In this document: one piece after another, positions 44,018-52,972 of the stretch
Layout: every line of letters starts with the position of its first letter
Position numbering within the stretch: position 1 is the stretch's first letter
Assembly: GCA_937858995.1 (NCBI GenBank)
Contig: CALLZC010000141.1
Location: 1 to 54,527, forward strand
DNA: 54,527 nt
Direction of reading: 5' to 3'
Source: an uncultured Nostocoides sp.
GTDB lineage: Bacteria > Actinomycetota > Actinomycetes > Actinomycetales > Dermatophilaceae
Notes under the pieces: model-generated
Database searches by the model: none
What the model was told of the DNA's origin: nothing
Seen by the model: the letters and a program-made list of their open reading frames with translations, nothing else
Program-made: the position numbers and the translations under genes

Positions 44018-45142
44018 GTGACGCAACGGCATACGGAATCTCGAAGCGACGTACCGCACGGTGTCCGCGCCGCCAGCGAGTGGTCGTGGCGGCTGCTGCT
44101 GATCGCCGCCGCGATCGGGCTCCTCGGCTGGCTCATCGGGCATCTGAGCGAACTCGTGGTGCCCATTATCGTTGCGACGCTGCTCGCGGCCCTATTGCAG
44201 CCGGTCTTCCGGCGGCTGCACAGCGTGTTGCCGCGGGGCGTGGCGGCGGCCATCACCGTGCTGGGGACGCTGGCGGTCATCGGCGGGCTGATGGCCTTTG
44301 TCGGGAGTCAGTTCGCCAACCAGCTGCCCGATCTGACGGATCAGGTCGGTGAGGGGCTGGATCAGATCCGGGACTGGATCCGCACCACCTTCAACATCAC
44401 CGACACCCAGTTCACTCAGTACTTCGAGCGGGCCCGCGATGCACTCACCAGCGGGGGCAGCGATCTGGGAGGCACCGCAGCCAAGTTCGGATTGACCGCC
44501 ACTCATGTGGTGGCCGGATTCTTCATCTCGATGTTCGCGCTGTTCTTCTTCCTGCTCGAGGGCCCGCAGATCTGGGCCTGGATCGTGCGGCTGTTCCCGC
44601 GCACGGCCCGCGCGCGGGTGGCCTCCAGCGGCGCCATCGCCTGGAGCCAGCTGCAGGCCTTCTGCAAGGCGACGATCCTGGTCGCGGCGGCGGACGCGAC
44701 CGGCATCGGGGTGGGCGCTGCCATCCTGGGGGTACCCTTCGCCAGCGGGATCGGCCTGCTCGTCTTCCTGGGGGCGTTTATCCCGGTCATCGGTGCCCTG
44801 CTCAGCGGCATCGTGGCCGTGCTGCTCGCGCTGGTAGCCCTCGGCCCGGTCAAGGCCCTGATCATGCTCGGCATCGTGATCGGGGTTCAGCAAATCGAGA
44901 GCCACGTCCTGCAACCGTTCTTGCTGGGGCGTGCCGTCCGCGTGCACCCGCTAGCGGTCATCCTGGCGATCGCCGCCGGTGTCATCGTCTGGGGCATCGT
45001 CGGCGCACTGATCGCGGTTCCGGTTGCCGCCGTCGTCAATGCCGTGGGTCATCACCTGCTGGCCGACCCCGAACCGTTGCCACCGAGCGTCGAAGCCACC
45101 GAGATCACGCAGATCACCGAGATCGGTCCGAGCGAGGCCTGA
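44018..45142 (+). CDS. AI-2E family transporter (PF01594)
   Basis: A 374-residue membrane protein with about eight hydrophobic segments: LLLIAAAIGLLGWLIG, LVVPIIVATLLAALLQPVF, AITVLGTLAVIGGLMAF, a long periplasmic-type stretch (QFANQLPDLTDQVGEGLDQI), then HVVAGFFISMFALFFFLLEG, IPVIGALLSGIVAVLLALVA, and a QIESHVLQPFLLGRAV segment typical of the family. GTG 44018 is preferred to a frame extension from 43913 because of the leaderless -10. Members export AI-2 or act as ion antiporters; the role here is not defined. Confidence 0.9.
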   Translation: MTQRHTESRSDVPHGVRAASEWSWRLLLIAAAIGLLGWLIGHLSELVVPIIVATLLAALLQPVFRRLHSVLPRGVAAAITVLGTLAVIGGLMAFVGSQFANQLPDLTDQVGEGLDQIRDWIRTTFNITDTQFTQYFERARDALTSGGSDLGGTAAKFGLTATHVVAGFFISMFALFFFLLEGPQIWAWIVRLFPRTARARVASSGAIAWSQLQAFCKATILVAAADATGIGVGAAILGVPFASGIGLLVFLGAFIPVIGALLSGIVAVLLALVALGPVKALIMLGIVIGVQQIESHVLQPFLLGRAVRVHPLAVILAIAAGVIVWGIVGALIAVPVAAVVNAVGHHLLADPEPLPPSVEATEITQITEIGPSEA

Positions 45143-45199
45143 GCCAGGCAAAGCGCGCGTTCGCGCACGGCCCGCCCTCATCAGGCAGTACCGGTGTGG

Positions 45200-46282
45200 C
45201 TACCCTCGGCCGGCAGCGGCGAGCCATCCGCGGGTGTCGGTGTCGCCGTCGCCACCCTGACCAAAGGGGCTCGCGACGTCATCGTCCTCGTCCTCGAAAA
45301 CCTCTGGGCCACTGGCATACACGGCCTTGGCCTTGAGCGTGTAGGTCGGCGGCGGCACGGGGACCGGGCTCCAGCCCTCCGCGGCCGCTGCCTCGGCAAC
45401 GGCCTGCCGCTCGACCGCCTCGATGGCCGCTAGGTCATAGAGAGTGCCCCGAACCGGCGCGTATGCCGGGTCGCCGGTCTCGTGCATCGAGTCGCGATCC
45501 GCGGTCGGCACCGCCGCCGGCGAGGGCTCCGGCACCTGGGTCGCTCCGCCTGCGGGAGCGTGGGAGCGTGGCTGCGCGGCCCGAGGGACTCGCGCGCTCT
45601 GCCGAGTTGGCGCGGTCCTGCTGTGCTCAGCGCGCCCGCGAACAGCGCGGGTCGGCGTGGATTGCGTTGGCGCGCCTGGGGCTTGCCGAGGCCCTCTGGT
45701 GGCAGAGCGAGGCCGGGCGACTCGCCGCTGGGCGGCAACCGCCCGCCGCAACCACCAGATGGCGAGGGCCGTGACGGCGAGCGCCAGCACCGGAATCCGC
45801 CATCCGATGACCTGAAGCGCAGCCAGCGCGCTCGCCAGCAATGCAACGGTGAGGCTCCCGATGACCAGGACCCCGCGCGTGGCCCGCCCCATGACCGGCA
45901 TCTGTCCGCCGGGGGCGGCAGAGCCACGGACCCGTCGAGCCCGTGCCGCTGCGGCATTGCCCGCCATCTTGGCCCGCTGCCCGGCGTCCGCCACGCGAGC
46001 GCGACCCACCGTGGAACTCTCGGTCATCGATGCCAGCAATGATTCGGCGCGCGAGGCGGTCTCTGGGCGCCGGTGCACCCGGGCCGCCGAGACGGCCGGT
46101 CGGGCCGAAGCCTCCGCCTGCTCGGGGGCGGCCGTGCCGCGATCGAGGATGCGCATCGACTCCGAGAAGCGGTCGACGGTGCGCGCTGTGGCGAGATTCT
46201 CCCGTCGCCCCATCCAGTGCTGGACCAGGAAGGCAGCCCAAACGGCAATGACGAGAAGGAAGATCAGGCTGCTGGGCTGCAC
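45200..46282 (-). CDS. glpR: GlpR-like membrane receptor for the gephyrin-like protein Glp
   Basis: A 360-residue membrane protein: N-terminal hydrophobic segment SSLIFLLVIAVWAAFLVQHW, a polar disordered stretch with WMGRRENLATARTVDRFSESMRIL, a pair of hydrophobic segments (about 137-175), then a long Pro/Ala/Arg-rich tail with YDLAAIEAVERQAV and an acidic FEDEDDD. Position beside rimJ and the moeA/glp gene, and this topology, match the GlpR of corynebacteria and mycobacteria, which links Glp to FtsZ and division. GTG 46282 has TACGGT 7 bases upstream; 46291 is the alternative start. Confidence 0.7.
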   Translation of the reverse strand: MQPSSLIFLLVIAVWAAFLVQHWMGRRENLATARTVDRFSESMRILDRGTAAPEQAEASARPAVSAARVHRRPETASRAESLLASMTESSTVGRARVADAGQRAKMAGNAAAARARRVRGSAAPGGQMPVMGRATRGVLVIGSLTVALLASALAALQVIGWRIPVLALAVTALAIWWLRRAVAAQRRVARPRSATRGPRQAPGAPTQSTPTRAVRGRAEHSRTAPTRQSARVPRAAQPRSHAPAGGATQVPEPSPAAVPTADRDSMHETGDPAYAPVRGTLYDLAAIEAVERQAVAEAAAAEGWSPVPVPPPTYTLKAKAVYASGPEVFEDEDDDVASPFGQGGDGDTDTRGWLAAAGRG

Positions 46283-46289
46283 GGAGTCC

Positions 46290-46295
46290 ACCGTA
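46290..46295 (-). promoter_or_regulatory. -10 box for leaderless glpR
   Basis: TACGGT on the minus strand, 7 bases before the GTG at 46282; it gives glpR its own promoter after rimJ. Confidence 0.45.
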
Positions 46296-46347
46296 TGTAG
46301 CCCACTCGCGTGAGCGCGGGATCATCGGCGGTGTGTCGCGCATGCGG

Positions 46348-46974
46348 TCAGCTTGCGGGCGGTCGAGGAGCCGCCTCGAGCCGGCCACGCAAACCACCGG
46401 GACCAACTTCCTCGGCCGTCAGAGCAAAGGACAGGTGGTCCCGCCACGCCCCGTCGATGTGCAGATACCGCTGCCGCAGGCCCTCGGCGCGGAAGCCGAG
46501 TTTGCGTACGACGGCCAGCGAGGCCGTGTTCTCTGGCCGGATGTTGATCTCGATCCGGTGCAGGCCGCCCGCGCGCAGGGCATAGTCAGCAGCCACCGCA
46601 ACGGCCAGCGGCGCGACGCCGCGCCCGGCATACTGCCGACCCACCCAATAGCCGACGGTGCACGACCGGAGCGCGCCCCCGGTGATATTGCTCAGGTTGA
46701 GCTGTCCGACCAGCTTGGCGTCGAGTGTGAGCGCAAAGGGCAGGTGGGTCCCCGCCCTGGCGGATGTGCGTTGCTCCCGCAACAGCGACGCGAAGGAAAC
46801 GGTCCGCGGCGCGTCATCCGGACTCGTGGGCTCCCACGGCCCCAACCAGTCCGCATTGCGGGCGCGCAGCCAGACGAGCGCGTGCTCGTCGCCACGGGCC
46901 AGCGCTCGCAACCCCAGCCGAGCGCCGTCCGGCAGATCGGCACCGAGCTCGACCGGCCAGAGCCGCTTGCTCAC
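46348..46974 (-). CDS. rimJ: GNAT N-acetyltransferase, RimJ/RimL type
   Basis: A 208-residue acetyl-CoA-dependent acetyltransferase. GNAT motif A/B: CTVGYWVGRQYAGRGVAPLAV (acetyl-CoA loop Q/RxxGxG as RQYAGRG) and ENTASLAVVRKLGFRAEGLRQRYLHIDGAWRDHL at the end. RimJ-type enzymes acetylate protein N-termini, but the group is broad. The GTG directly follows the moaB stop, so it is the last gene of the UGPase-glp-moaC-moaB-rimJ unit. Confidence 0.88.
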   Translation of the reverse strand: MSKRLWPVELGADLPDGARLGLRALARGDEHALVWLRARNADWLGPWEPTSPDDAPRTVSFASLLREQRTSARAGTHLPFALTLDAKLVGQLNLSNITGGALRSCTVGYWVGRQYAGRGVAPLAVAVAADYALRAGGLHRIEINIRPENTASLAVVRKLGFRAEGLRQRYLHIDGAWRDHLSFALTAEEVGPGGLRGRLEAAPRPPAS

Positions 46975-47463
46975 CTAGTGATCACCGCCGCGCACTTGGC
47001 TCACCAAGTGCCCAAGGACCGGCTCCAGGACGCGCAATCCGTCGCGGACTCCCCCGCTGGAGCCCGGGAGATTGATGATCACGCACTGCCCGACCACCCC
47101 CGCCACCCCCCGCGAGATCATGGCCGTGGGTATGCCGCGCGCGACCCCGTCCGCACGGATCGCCTCCGCGACACCCGGGATCTCCCGGTCGATGACCGCA
47201 CGCGTCGCCTCGGGCGTGGCGTCGGTGGGTGAGCAGCCGGTGCCTCCGGTCGTGATGATGAGGTCGTATGCCGTGACCCCCTCCCCCAGGGCCGCCGCGA
47301 CCGGTGGCCCGTCCGGCACGACCACCGGGCCGGTGACCGCCGCCCCCCAGCGCGTCAGCTCCGCGACGATGATCGGCCCGCCGCGATCGGGATAGACCCC
47401 GGCAGCCGCCCGCGTGGACGCGGTGACGACCAGAGCCCGGACGCCGGCGAGTGAGCCACTCAC
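46975..47463 (-). CDS. Molybdopterin adenylyltransferase, MoaB/Mog type
   Basis: A 162-residue MogA/MoaB-fold protein that adenylylates molybdopterin. Visible: ALVVTASTRAAAGVYPDRGG, YDLIITTGGTGCSPTDATPEAT and INLPGSSGGVRDGLRVL, the three MPT-binding regions. The GTG 47463 overlaps the moaC stop (GTGA). A longer frame from 47682 is an antisense-type extension through moaC and is rejected. Confidence 0.92.
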   Translation of the reverse strand: MSGSLAGVRALVVTASTRAAAGVYPDRGGPIIVAELTRWGAAVTGPVVVPDGPPVAAALGEGVTAYDLIITTGGTGCSPTDATPEATRAVIDREIPGVAEAIRADGVARGIPTAMISRGVAGVVGQCVIINLPGSSGGVRDGLRVLEPVLGHLVSQVRGGDH

Positions 47464-47954
47464 GACTCCTCTACCCAATCCCCAGAGCGGCCACCGGATT
47501 TCGCGATGACGCGGATGTCGGTGATTCGGCCGTGCTTGTCGATGGCCTTGACCATGTCGATGACGGTCAAGGCGGCAACCGCGACCGCCGTGAGCGCCTC
47601 CATCTCGATCCCGGTCCGATCCGCCGTCCGCACGGTGGCGCGGATGTCGACACCATCGTCGGTCACATCGAGATCGAGGCACACGGCGTGCACGGCGATC
47701 GGGTGCGCGAGGGGGATGAGGTCAGGGGTGCGCTTGACCGCCTGGATGCCAGCGATGCGCGCGACCGCCAGCGCGTCTCCCTTGGTGACCGTGCCCTCAT
47801 GCAGGGCGGCAATCGCGCTCGGGGACAGCAGGACTCGGCCTTTCGCGGTGGCCTCGCGGGCCGTCACGGGCTTGCCCGAGACATCGACCATATGCGCCGA
47901 ACCGTCCGCGCGAACGTGCGTCAGGCGGGCGCCGTCAGCGTCCTGCGTCACCAC
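47460..47954 (-). CDS. moaC: Cyclic pyranopterin monophosphate synthase
   Basis: Second step of molybdenum cofactor synthesis, from 3',8-cyclo-GTP to cPMP. 164 residues. Family stretches: the N-terminal THVRADGSAHMVDVSGKP, LIPLAHPIAVHAVCLDLDV, TADRTGIEMEALTAVAVAALT (the active-site region with the conserved Glu-Met-Glu) and the C-terminal GRITDIRVIAKSGGRSGDW. The GTG start follows GGAGG; 16 bases after glp, 4-base overlap with moaB. Confidence 0.95.
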   Translation of the reverse strand: MVTQDADGARLTHVRADGSAHMVDVSGKPVTAREATAKGRVLLSPSAIAALHEGTVTKGDALAVARIAGIQAVKRTPDLIPLAHPIAVHAVCLDLDVTDDGVDIRATVRTADRTGIEMEALTAVAVAALTVIDMVKAIDKHGRITDIRVIAKSGGRSGDWVEES

Positions 47955-47970
47955 TTGGTCACCTCCGGGG

Positions 47971-49197
47971 TCACCACTGCATCCCCGGCTCGTTCAGCAA
48001 CCAGACCTCTACCTGAGCACCGGCCTCGAGGTGGCTCACGTCCGCGGGGACGATCACCAGACTGTTGGCCCGCACGAGGTCGGCGATGAAGTGCGACCCT
48101 TGGCCCACCACGGGATCCACCAACCAGCTCTCGCCACTTCGGGTGGTCACCGCTCGGGCAATCTGCGTGCGACCGGCTGGCGAGAAGAGCTCATGGCCCA
48201 TCACCCCGGTGACGACACGGCGCTCGTGCGTGCCGCCCATCATCGCCTCCAACGCGGGTGCGACGAAGACCTCGAAGGAGACGAAGGCGGACACCGGGTT
48301 CCCGGGAAGGGCAAAGACCGGCACCCGCTGCGCTCCGAAGACCCCAAATCCCTGGGGCTTGCCCGGTTGCATCGCGACCTGGACGAACTCGACGCCGTGA
48401 TCGCGCAGGGCGGCCTTGACGACGTCATACGCCCCCATACTCACCCCGCCGCTGGTCACGATGGCATCGCATTCGCCGGCCAGGCCCGTCAGCAGTTCCA
48501 CGAATGCTTGCGGATCGTCACCCGCAGAGACCGAGGCGATCACGGTGCCGCCCAGCGTCTCGATCGCCGCCGCCAGCATGACCGAGTTCGATTCGTGAAT
48601 CTGACCGAGCCGCAAGGCTTCTCCGGGGGGGACAAGCTCATCGCCGGTGGAGACCACCGCCACCGCGACCCTGGGCCGCACCCGCAAACTCCCATGCCCG
48701 GTCGAGGCGGCCAGGGCCAGCGTGCGCGCGTTGACCCGCGACCCGGCTGGGATCACCACGGCGTCGTACTCGACGTCCTCGCCAGCCGGCCGGATCGACC
48801 GGCCGGCGGCCACAGGTTCGAACACACTCACCCGGTCCAGCCCGCCGTCGGTGCGCTCGACCATGACCACGGCGTCGCAACCGATCGGGATCATGGCCCC
48901 GGTCATGATGCGGGCCGCCTCTCCGCGGTGCACCCAGAGGCTTGACGCGTCAGCCCCCGCGGCCACCTCCCCGACAACGGTCAATACGACGGGAGTGGCG
49001 GCGCTCGCGCCGGCGACATCCTCGGCGCGCACGGCATACCCATCCATGGCGGAGTTGTCGAAACCCGGCAATTGGACTCTCGCCCGCACGTCCTGGGTCG
49101 TGATGAGGCCGAGGCAGTCGGCCAGGGGCACGTCCGCGGGCGCTAGCTGCGGGATCGAGGCCAGAATCGTGTCGCGATGTTCAGTCAGGGATCGCAT
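47971..49197 (-). CDS. glp: Molybdopterin molybdotransferase MoeA-like/gephyrin-like Glp
   Basis: A 408-residue MoeA/gephyrin E-domain protein. PGFDNSAMDGYAVRAEDV (substrate loop), VAVVSTGDELVPPGE, ITSGGVSMGAYDVVKAAL, and ALPGNPVSAFVSFEVFV (metal/MPT site). It inserts molybdate into MPT in the classical role; the actinobacterial paralogue next to rimJ and glpR is Glp, which binds FtsZ through GlpR. Both roles are possible here since moaC and moaB lie in the same operon. 6 bases after the UGPase stop. Confidence 0.85.
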   Translation of the reverse strand: MRSLTEHRDTILASIPQLAPADVPLADCLGLITTQDVRARVQLPGFDNSAMDGYAVRAEDVAGASAATPVVLTVVGEVAAGADASSLWVHRGEAARIMTGAMIPIGCDAVVMVERTDGGLDRVSVFEPVAAGRSIRPAGEDVEYDAVVIPAGSRVNARTLALAASTGHGSLRVRPRVAVAVVSTGDELVPPGEALRLGQIHESNSVMLAAAIETLGGTVIASVSAGDDPQAFVELLTGLAGECDAIVTSGGVSMGAYDVVKAALRDHGVEFVQVAMQPGKPQGFGVFGAQRVPVFALPGNPVSAFVSFEVFVAPALEAMMGGTHERRVVTGVMGHELFSPAGRTQIARAVTTRSGESWLVDPVVGQGSHFIADLVRANSLVIVPADVSHLEAGAQVEVWLLNEPGMQW

Positions 49198-49203
49198 TGC
49201 GGC

Positions 49204-50589
49204 TCAGTGCCTTCCGCTCAAGACGGTGCCGTCGGGGACGCGTCGAATGCCGGTACCGGTGATGGTCACGTCGCCCACACACCGAACACGCGCCCCGAAG
49301 GTGACGTCCGCGTCGATGGTCAGGCTCGTGCACTCCCGCATGCTCGGCACCCCGTCGGGAAAGCGCGCCAAAAAGTCCGGCACGTGCCGGTATGCGGAGC
49401 CGAGCGAGATCGCCGGCTCGGCGTGGGCGATCGTGGAGACCAGCTGCCCTTGCTCGTCCAGTTCGAAGATGTCCGACTGCACGAGGAGCAACTCGTTGGT
49501 CGACTTCACCGGGCGGAATCTGCTGCGTGGCACCGCGATTGCCCGCGAGCCGGCAAAGACCTCGATGGCGGCGCCCATGGCGGACTCGATTTGGATCACC
49601 GGCGTGGAGGTGGGGTCCGTGGGATCGACGGACTTGCGATTGACGATGATCGGCAGTCCGAGGATGCCGCCGCGCTCCGCCAACAGGCCGGCGAGGGCCT
49701 CTAGGTCGACCCACAGATTGTTGGCGTGAAAGAGGGTATGCCGCGTGTTGTCCTGGAAGAACTCTTCCTCACCCGGCGCGACCATCGCGCTGTCGCGCAG
49801 GATGAGTTGCCCGTCGGCCTTGCGCACCGCAAGGTGACCGCCCTTGCGGTCATTGGCCGTCCGCTCGCAGACCTCCGCGGCATAGGGAATGTCATTGGCG
49901 ATCAGCCACGCGGCGATGTCCGGGTCACAGGTCGCCCCGAGGTTATCCGCATTCGACAAGAAAACGTACCGAATACCCTTGGCGCGCAGGTCATCCAGCA
50001 GCCCGGTGCCCTGCAGGGAGACGAAGACGTCGCCGTGACCGGGCGGACACCACTCCAACTCGGGATCGGCGGGCCAGGACACCGGCTCCAGCGTGTCGGC
50101 CACCAGTTTCGGCTCCGCGTTCTGCACGAAGTCGAGCGGCAACCCATCGACGGCCAGGTCTGGATAGGCCGCCAGGATTGCCAGCGACTCCTCCCGGGTG
50201 CGGAAGGAGTTCATCAGGACCAGGGGCAGGCGCACGTCATACCGGGAGCGCAGGGCACGGGTCTGCCGGGCGATGATGTCGAGGAAGGTCAGCTCACCGC
50301 GCACGGTGAGCGCGGTCTTGGGCCCGGAGAGACCCATGCTGGTGCCCAACCCCCCGTTGAGTTTGATGATCGCTACGCGTGCCAGGGCCGCTCGCCGCTC
50401 TGCCTCGCTCGCGAGCATCCCGTCGAGGGTGGGCACATCGGTCAGCGGATCGATGCTGGCCTCGGGGATGAGGCCCTGCTCGCCCGATTCCAGCATCCGG
50501 TAGAAGCGCTCGAAGGTGGCAACCGCCGCATCAGAGGTTCCACGCTCGACCATTGCCGCACGCGCCTGCTCGAGCCCACGCTCACTCAT
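49204..50589 (-). CDS. UTP-glucose-1-phosphate uridylyltransferase, UDPGP (eukaryote-like) type
   Basis: Makes UDP-glucose. The 461-residue protein carries the UDPGP signature IIKLNGGLGTSMGLSGPKT at about residue 74, VLMNSFRTREES, WCPPGHGDVFVSL, YVFLSNADNLGA, and a C-terminal left-handed beta-helix part. This is the larger eukaryote-like family rather than the roughly 300-residue bacterial GalU found at this locus in M. tuberculosis. TAGGCT six bases before the ATG suggests a leaderless start. First gene of the glp-moaC-moaB-rimJ unit. Confidence 0.93.
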   Translation of the reverse strand: MSERGLEQARAAMVERGTSDAAVATFERFYRMLESGEQGLIPEASIDPLTDVPTLDGMLASEAERRAALARVAIIKLNGGLGTSMGLSGPKTALTVRGELTFLDIIARQTRALRSRYDVRLPLVLMNSFRTREESLAILAAYPDLAVDGLPLDFVQNAEPKLVADTLEPVSWPADPELEWCPPGHGDVFVSLQGTGLLDDLRAKGIRYVFLSNADNLGATCDPDIAAWLIANDIPYAAEVCERTANDRKGGHLAVRKADGQLILRDSAMVAPGEEEFFQDNTRHTLFHANNLWVDLEALAGLLAERGGILGLPIIVNRKSVDPTDPTSTPVIQIESAMGAAIEVFAGSRAIAVPRSRFRPVKSTNELLLVQSDIFELDEQGQLVSTIAHAEPAISLGSAYRHVPDFLARFPDGVPSMRECTSLTIDADVTFGARVRCVGDVTITGTGIRRVPDGTVLSGRH

Positions 50590-50595
50590 GGCAGC

Positions 50596-50601
50596 AGCCT
50601 A
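50596..50601 (-). promoter_or_regulatory. -10 box for the UGPase operon
   Basis: TAGGCT on the minus strand, six bases before the ATG at 50589; back to back with the cyclo-ligase promoter 12 bases away. Confidence 0.45.
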
Positions 50602-50613
50602 GATGGCGGGGCC

Positions 50614-50619
50614 TACGAT
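50614..50619 (+). promoter_or_regulatory. -10 box for leaderless 5-formyl-THF cyclo-ligase
   Basis: TACGAT six bases before the GTG at 50626. The two divergent -10 boxes are so close that the polymerases would compete. Confidence 0.45.
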
Positions 50620-50625
50620 GCCAGC

Positions 50626-51210
50626 GTGGGCTTGAGCGCCAAGCAGCAGATCCGCGCGCAGCGGCGCGCCGCGCGCCGCGCGATCGTCGGCGCACGCAAC
50701 CTGGCCGAGGATGGCGAGCAGATTGCCGAGCATCTCCAGCCGCTCCTGGACCACCTGGAGATCGGGGCCGGGGACTGCGTCCCGGCATACGAAGCCTTGC
50801 CACTCGAACCCCGCATCGATGAGGTATGCCGGGTGCTCACCGCCCGCGGCGCCCGCGTGCTGGTGCCCCTGACCCTGGCGAGCTTCGACCTGGATTGGGC
50901 CGACGCCGCGGACCCCGAGCGCACGGCACTGGGGGTGGCCGCCCTTGCCGACGCCCGCCTGATCCTGGCTCCCGCCCTGAGCGTCGACGTGGCGGGCACC
51001 CGGCTGGGGCAGGCCGGCGGCTGCTATGACCGGGCGCTGCCGCGCGCCGCTGCGTCGGCGGTCATCGTCGCCGTGCTGCACCCCGGCGAGTTCGTCAACG
51101 GCCGGCTTCCTGCCGATTCGTGGGACCACCCGGTCGACGCCGTGGTGAGCGCCGCCGGGGTGGCGTGGACCGCATACGGGATGGTGCGTCACGCAGCCCT
51201 GCCGGACTGA
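50626..51210 (+). CDS. 5-formyltetrahydrofolate cyclo-ligase
   Basis: ATP-dependent conversion of 5-formyl-THF to 5,10-methenyl-THF. 194 residues from GTG 50626 (VGLSAKQQIRAQRRAARRAI). The C-terminal motif RLGQAGGCYDRALPRA is the ATP/substrate loop (G-x-G-G-G-x-Y-D type, here GQAGGCYD); LVPLTLASFDLDWAD precedes it. Divergent from the UGPase gene, as for Rv0992c and galU in M. tuberculosis. A longer open frame from 49726 is antisense to the UGPase and is not used. Confidence 0.93.
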   Translation: MGLSAKQQIRAQRRAARRAIVGARNLAEDGEQIAEHLQPLLDHLEIGAGDCVPAYEALPLEPRIDEVCRVLTARGARVLVPLTLASFDLDWADAADPERTALGVAALADARLILAPALSVDVAGTRLGQAGGCYDRALPRAAASAVIVAVLHPGEFVNGRLPADSWDHPVDAVVSAAGVAWTAYGMVRHAALPD

Positions 51211-51248
51211 GAGGATGACGCGAGACTCGACCTAGACCGGAGGCGCCG

Positions 51249-52826
51249 ATGCTGCCGATCGCCAGCAACACCGCCGCGGGGTTCACGCTGGGCGATCTCA
51301 CCACCGTGCTGCTGATCGGTTCGGCAACCCTCATCTTCTGCGCCCTGGCGGTGCGCCTGTCCGCCCGCACCGGTCTGCCGTCGCTGCTGATCTATCTCGG
51401 GGTCGGTCTGGCGATGGGCGAGAACGGACTCGGCATCGACTTCGAGGATCAGCAACTCACCCTGGTGCTCGGCTATGCGGCACTGGTCCTGATTCTGATC
51501 GAGGGCGGGCTGACGACCCAATGGAGCAGCATCCGGCGCTCCATCGCGCCCGCCGGGCTCCTGGCCACCGTCGGGGTGATGGTGTCGATCATCGTGGTCG
51601 CGGCCGCCGGACGCTACCTGCTGGACTGGTCCTGGACTACCGCGCTCCTGGTGGCTGCCATCGTGTCCTCCACCGACGCGGCCGCGGTCTTCTCGGTGCT
51701 GCGCAGCGTGCCCTTGCCCCGGCGGCTGACGGGCATGTTGGAGGCGGAGTCCGGCTTCAATGACGCCCCCGTGGTCTTGCTTGTCGCGGCGCTCGCCGAG
51801 CGCGCAGCGGCGCCCGAGAGTGCGCAGCCACCGCTGGCCATCGCCGGGCTGGCGATCCTCGAACTAGCGGTCGGCGCGTTCGTCGGGGTGGTGGTCGGCT
51901 ACGTGGGCGGGCAGTTGGTGCGGCGGGGGGCAACCGCGAGCTCGGGGCTCTTCGCGATCGGCATCGTGGCGGTCGCGGTGCTGGCCTATGCCGCCGCGGC
52001 CAGCGTCCACGCCTCCGGCTTCCTGGCCACCTATGTCGCCGCCCTGGTCTTGGGCAATATCGGCCTGCCCCACCACGTGGCGGTTCACGGTTTCGCGGCA
52101 GCCCTCGGGTGGCTTGCCCAGATCGGATTGTTCGTCCTGCTCGGCCTGCTGGCCTCGCCAGCCGGCTTCTCCGATCAGATCGTGCCCGCCATCGTCGTCG
52201 GGTTGGTGCTGCTGTTGGTCGCCCGGCCGCTATCCGTGGCGGCTTCGGTGTCCTGGTTCGGGTTCAGCCTGCGTCAGCAGGCGTTTCTGTCGTGGGCCGG
52301 GCTGCGCGGCGCCGTGCCCGTCGTTCTGGCGACGGTGCCCGTCATCGCGCGTGCACCGAACGTCGAGTGGATCTTTGATCTCGTCTTCGTCTTGGTGGTC
52401 ATCTTCACCGTGGTGCAGGCGCCCACCCTGCCGTGGGTCGCCCGGCGGCTCGGCGTCGTCGAGCAGCATCGGGCCCGCGAACTCACCCTGGAGTCGACTC
52501 CCATCGAAGAGCTGGGGGCTTCGCTGCTGCATGTCGAGGTGGGAGCCAAATCGCACCTGCACGGCGTTGCCGTCTTCGAGTTGCGGCTGCCGCAGGGGTC
52601 CGATGTCACCTTGATCCTGCGCGGCGGTGAGAGCATGGTGCCCACCCCCCGGACCCGGTTGCTCCACGGGGATCAGTTGCTCATCGTCACCACCGATGCG
52701 CAGCGGGAGCAAACCGAGCGGCGGCTGCGAGCGATCAGCTCTGCGGGGCGGCTTGCGGAGTGGAATGGCGGCACCCGCCGCCCCCTGCGCAAACGGCCGG
52801 GGCGGCCCGCTTCACCGCAGGCGTGA
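51249..52826 (+). CDS. CPA1-type potassium/proton antiporter with RCK-C domain
   Basis: A 525-residue membrane antiporter. About 13 hydrophobic segments (residues 15-400) of the Na_H_exchanger fold; the ion-binding Asp is in ESGFNDAPVVLL, with AAIVSSTDAAAVFSVL before it. The cytoplasmic end (about 420-500) is a TrkA-C/RCK-C domain (LLHVEVGAKSHLHGVAVFEL, GDQLLIVTT) and then a basic tail. This architecture matches CvrA/NhaP2-like K+/H+ antiporters. Starts 38 bases after the cyclo-ligase. Confidence 0.9.
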   Translation: MLPIASNTAAGFTLGDLTTVLLIGSATLIFCALAVRLSARTGLPSLLIYLGVGLAMGENGLGIDFEDQQLTLVLGYAALVLILIEGGLTTQWSSIRRSIAPAGLLATVGVMVSIIVVAAAGRYLLDWSWTTALLVAAIVSSTDAAAVFSVLRSVPLPRRLTGMLEAESGFNDAPVVLLVAALAERAAAPESAQPPLAIAGLAILELAVGAFVGVVVGYVGGQLVRRGATASSGLFAIGIVAVAVLAYAAAASVHASGFLATYVAALVLGNIGLPHHVAVHGFAAALGWLAQIGLFVLLGLLASPAGFSDQIVPAIVVGLVLLLVARPLSVAASVSWFGFSLRQQAFLSWAGLRGAVPVVLATVPVIARAPNVEWIFDLVFVLVVIFTVVQAPTLPWVARRLGVVEQHRARELTLESTPIEELGASLLHVEVGAKSHLHGVAVFELRLPQGSDVTLILRGGESMVPTPRTRLLHGDQLLIVTTDAQREQTERRLRAISSAGRLAEWNGGTRRPLRKRPGRPASPQA

Positions 52827-52972
52827 CTCCGGCTCCGCCCCTGCCCGGTCAGACCCGAGTGGGATCGCTGGGAATAGCCGCCGAACCAGCGCCGTAGAAT
52901 GGGTGTCAGTTCGCCCGACCGGCATGCGCATGAGGCGTGCCGTCCGGGATCGCGCCATCCCCGGAGGAGCAC

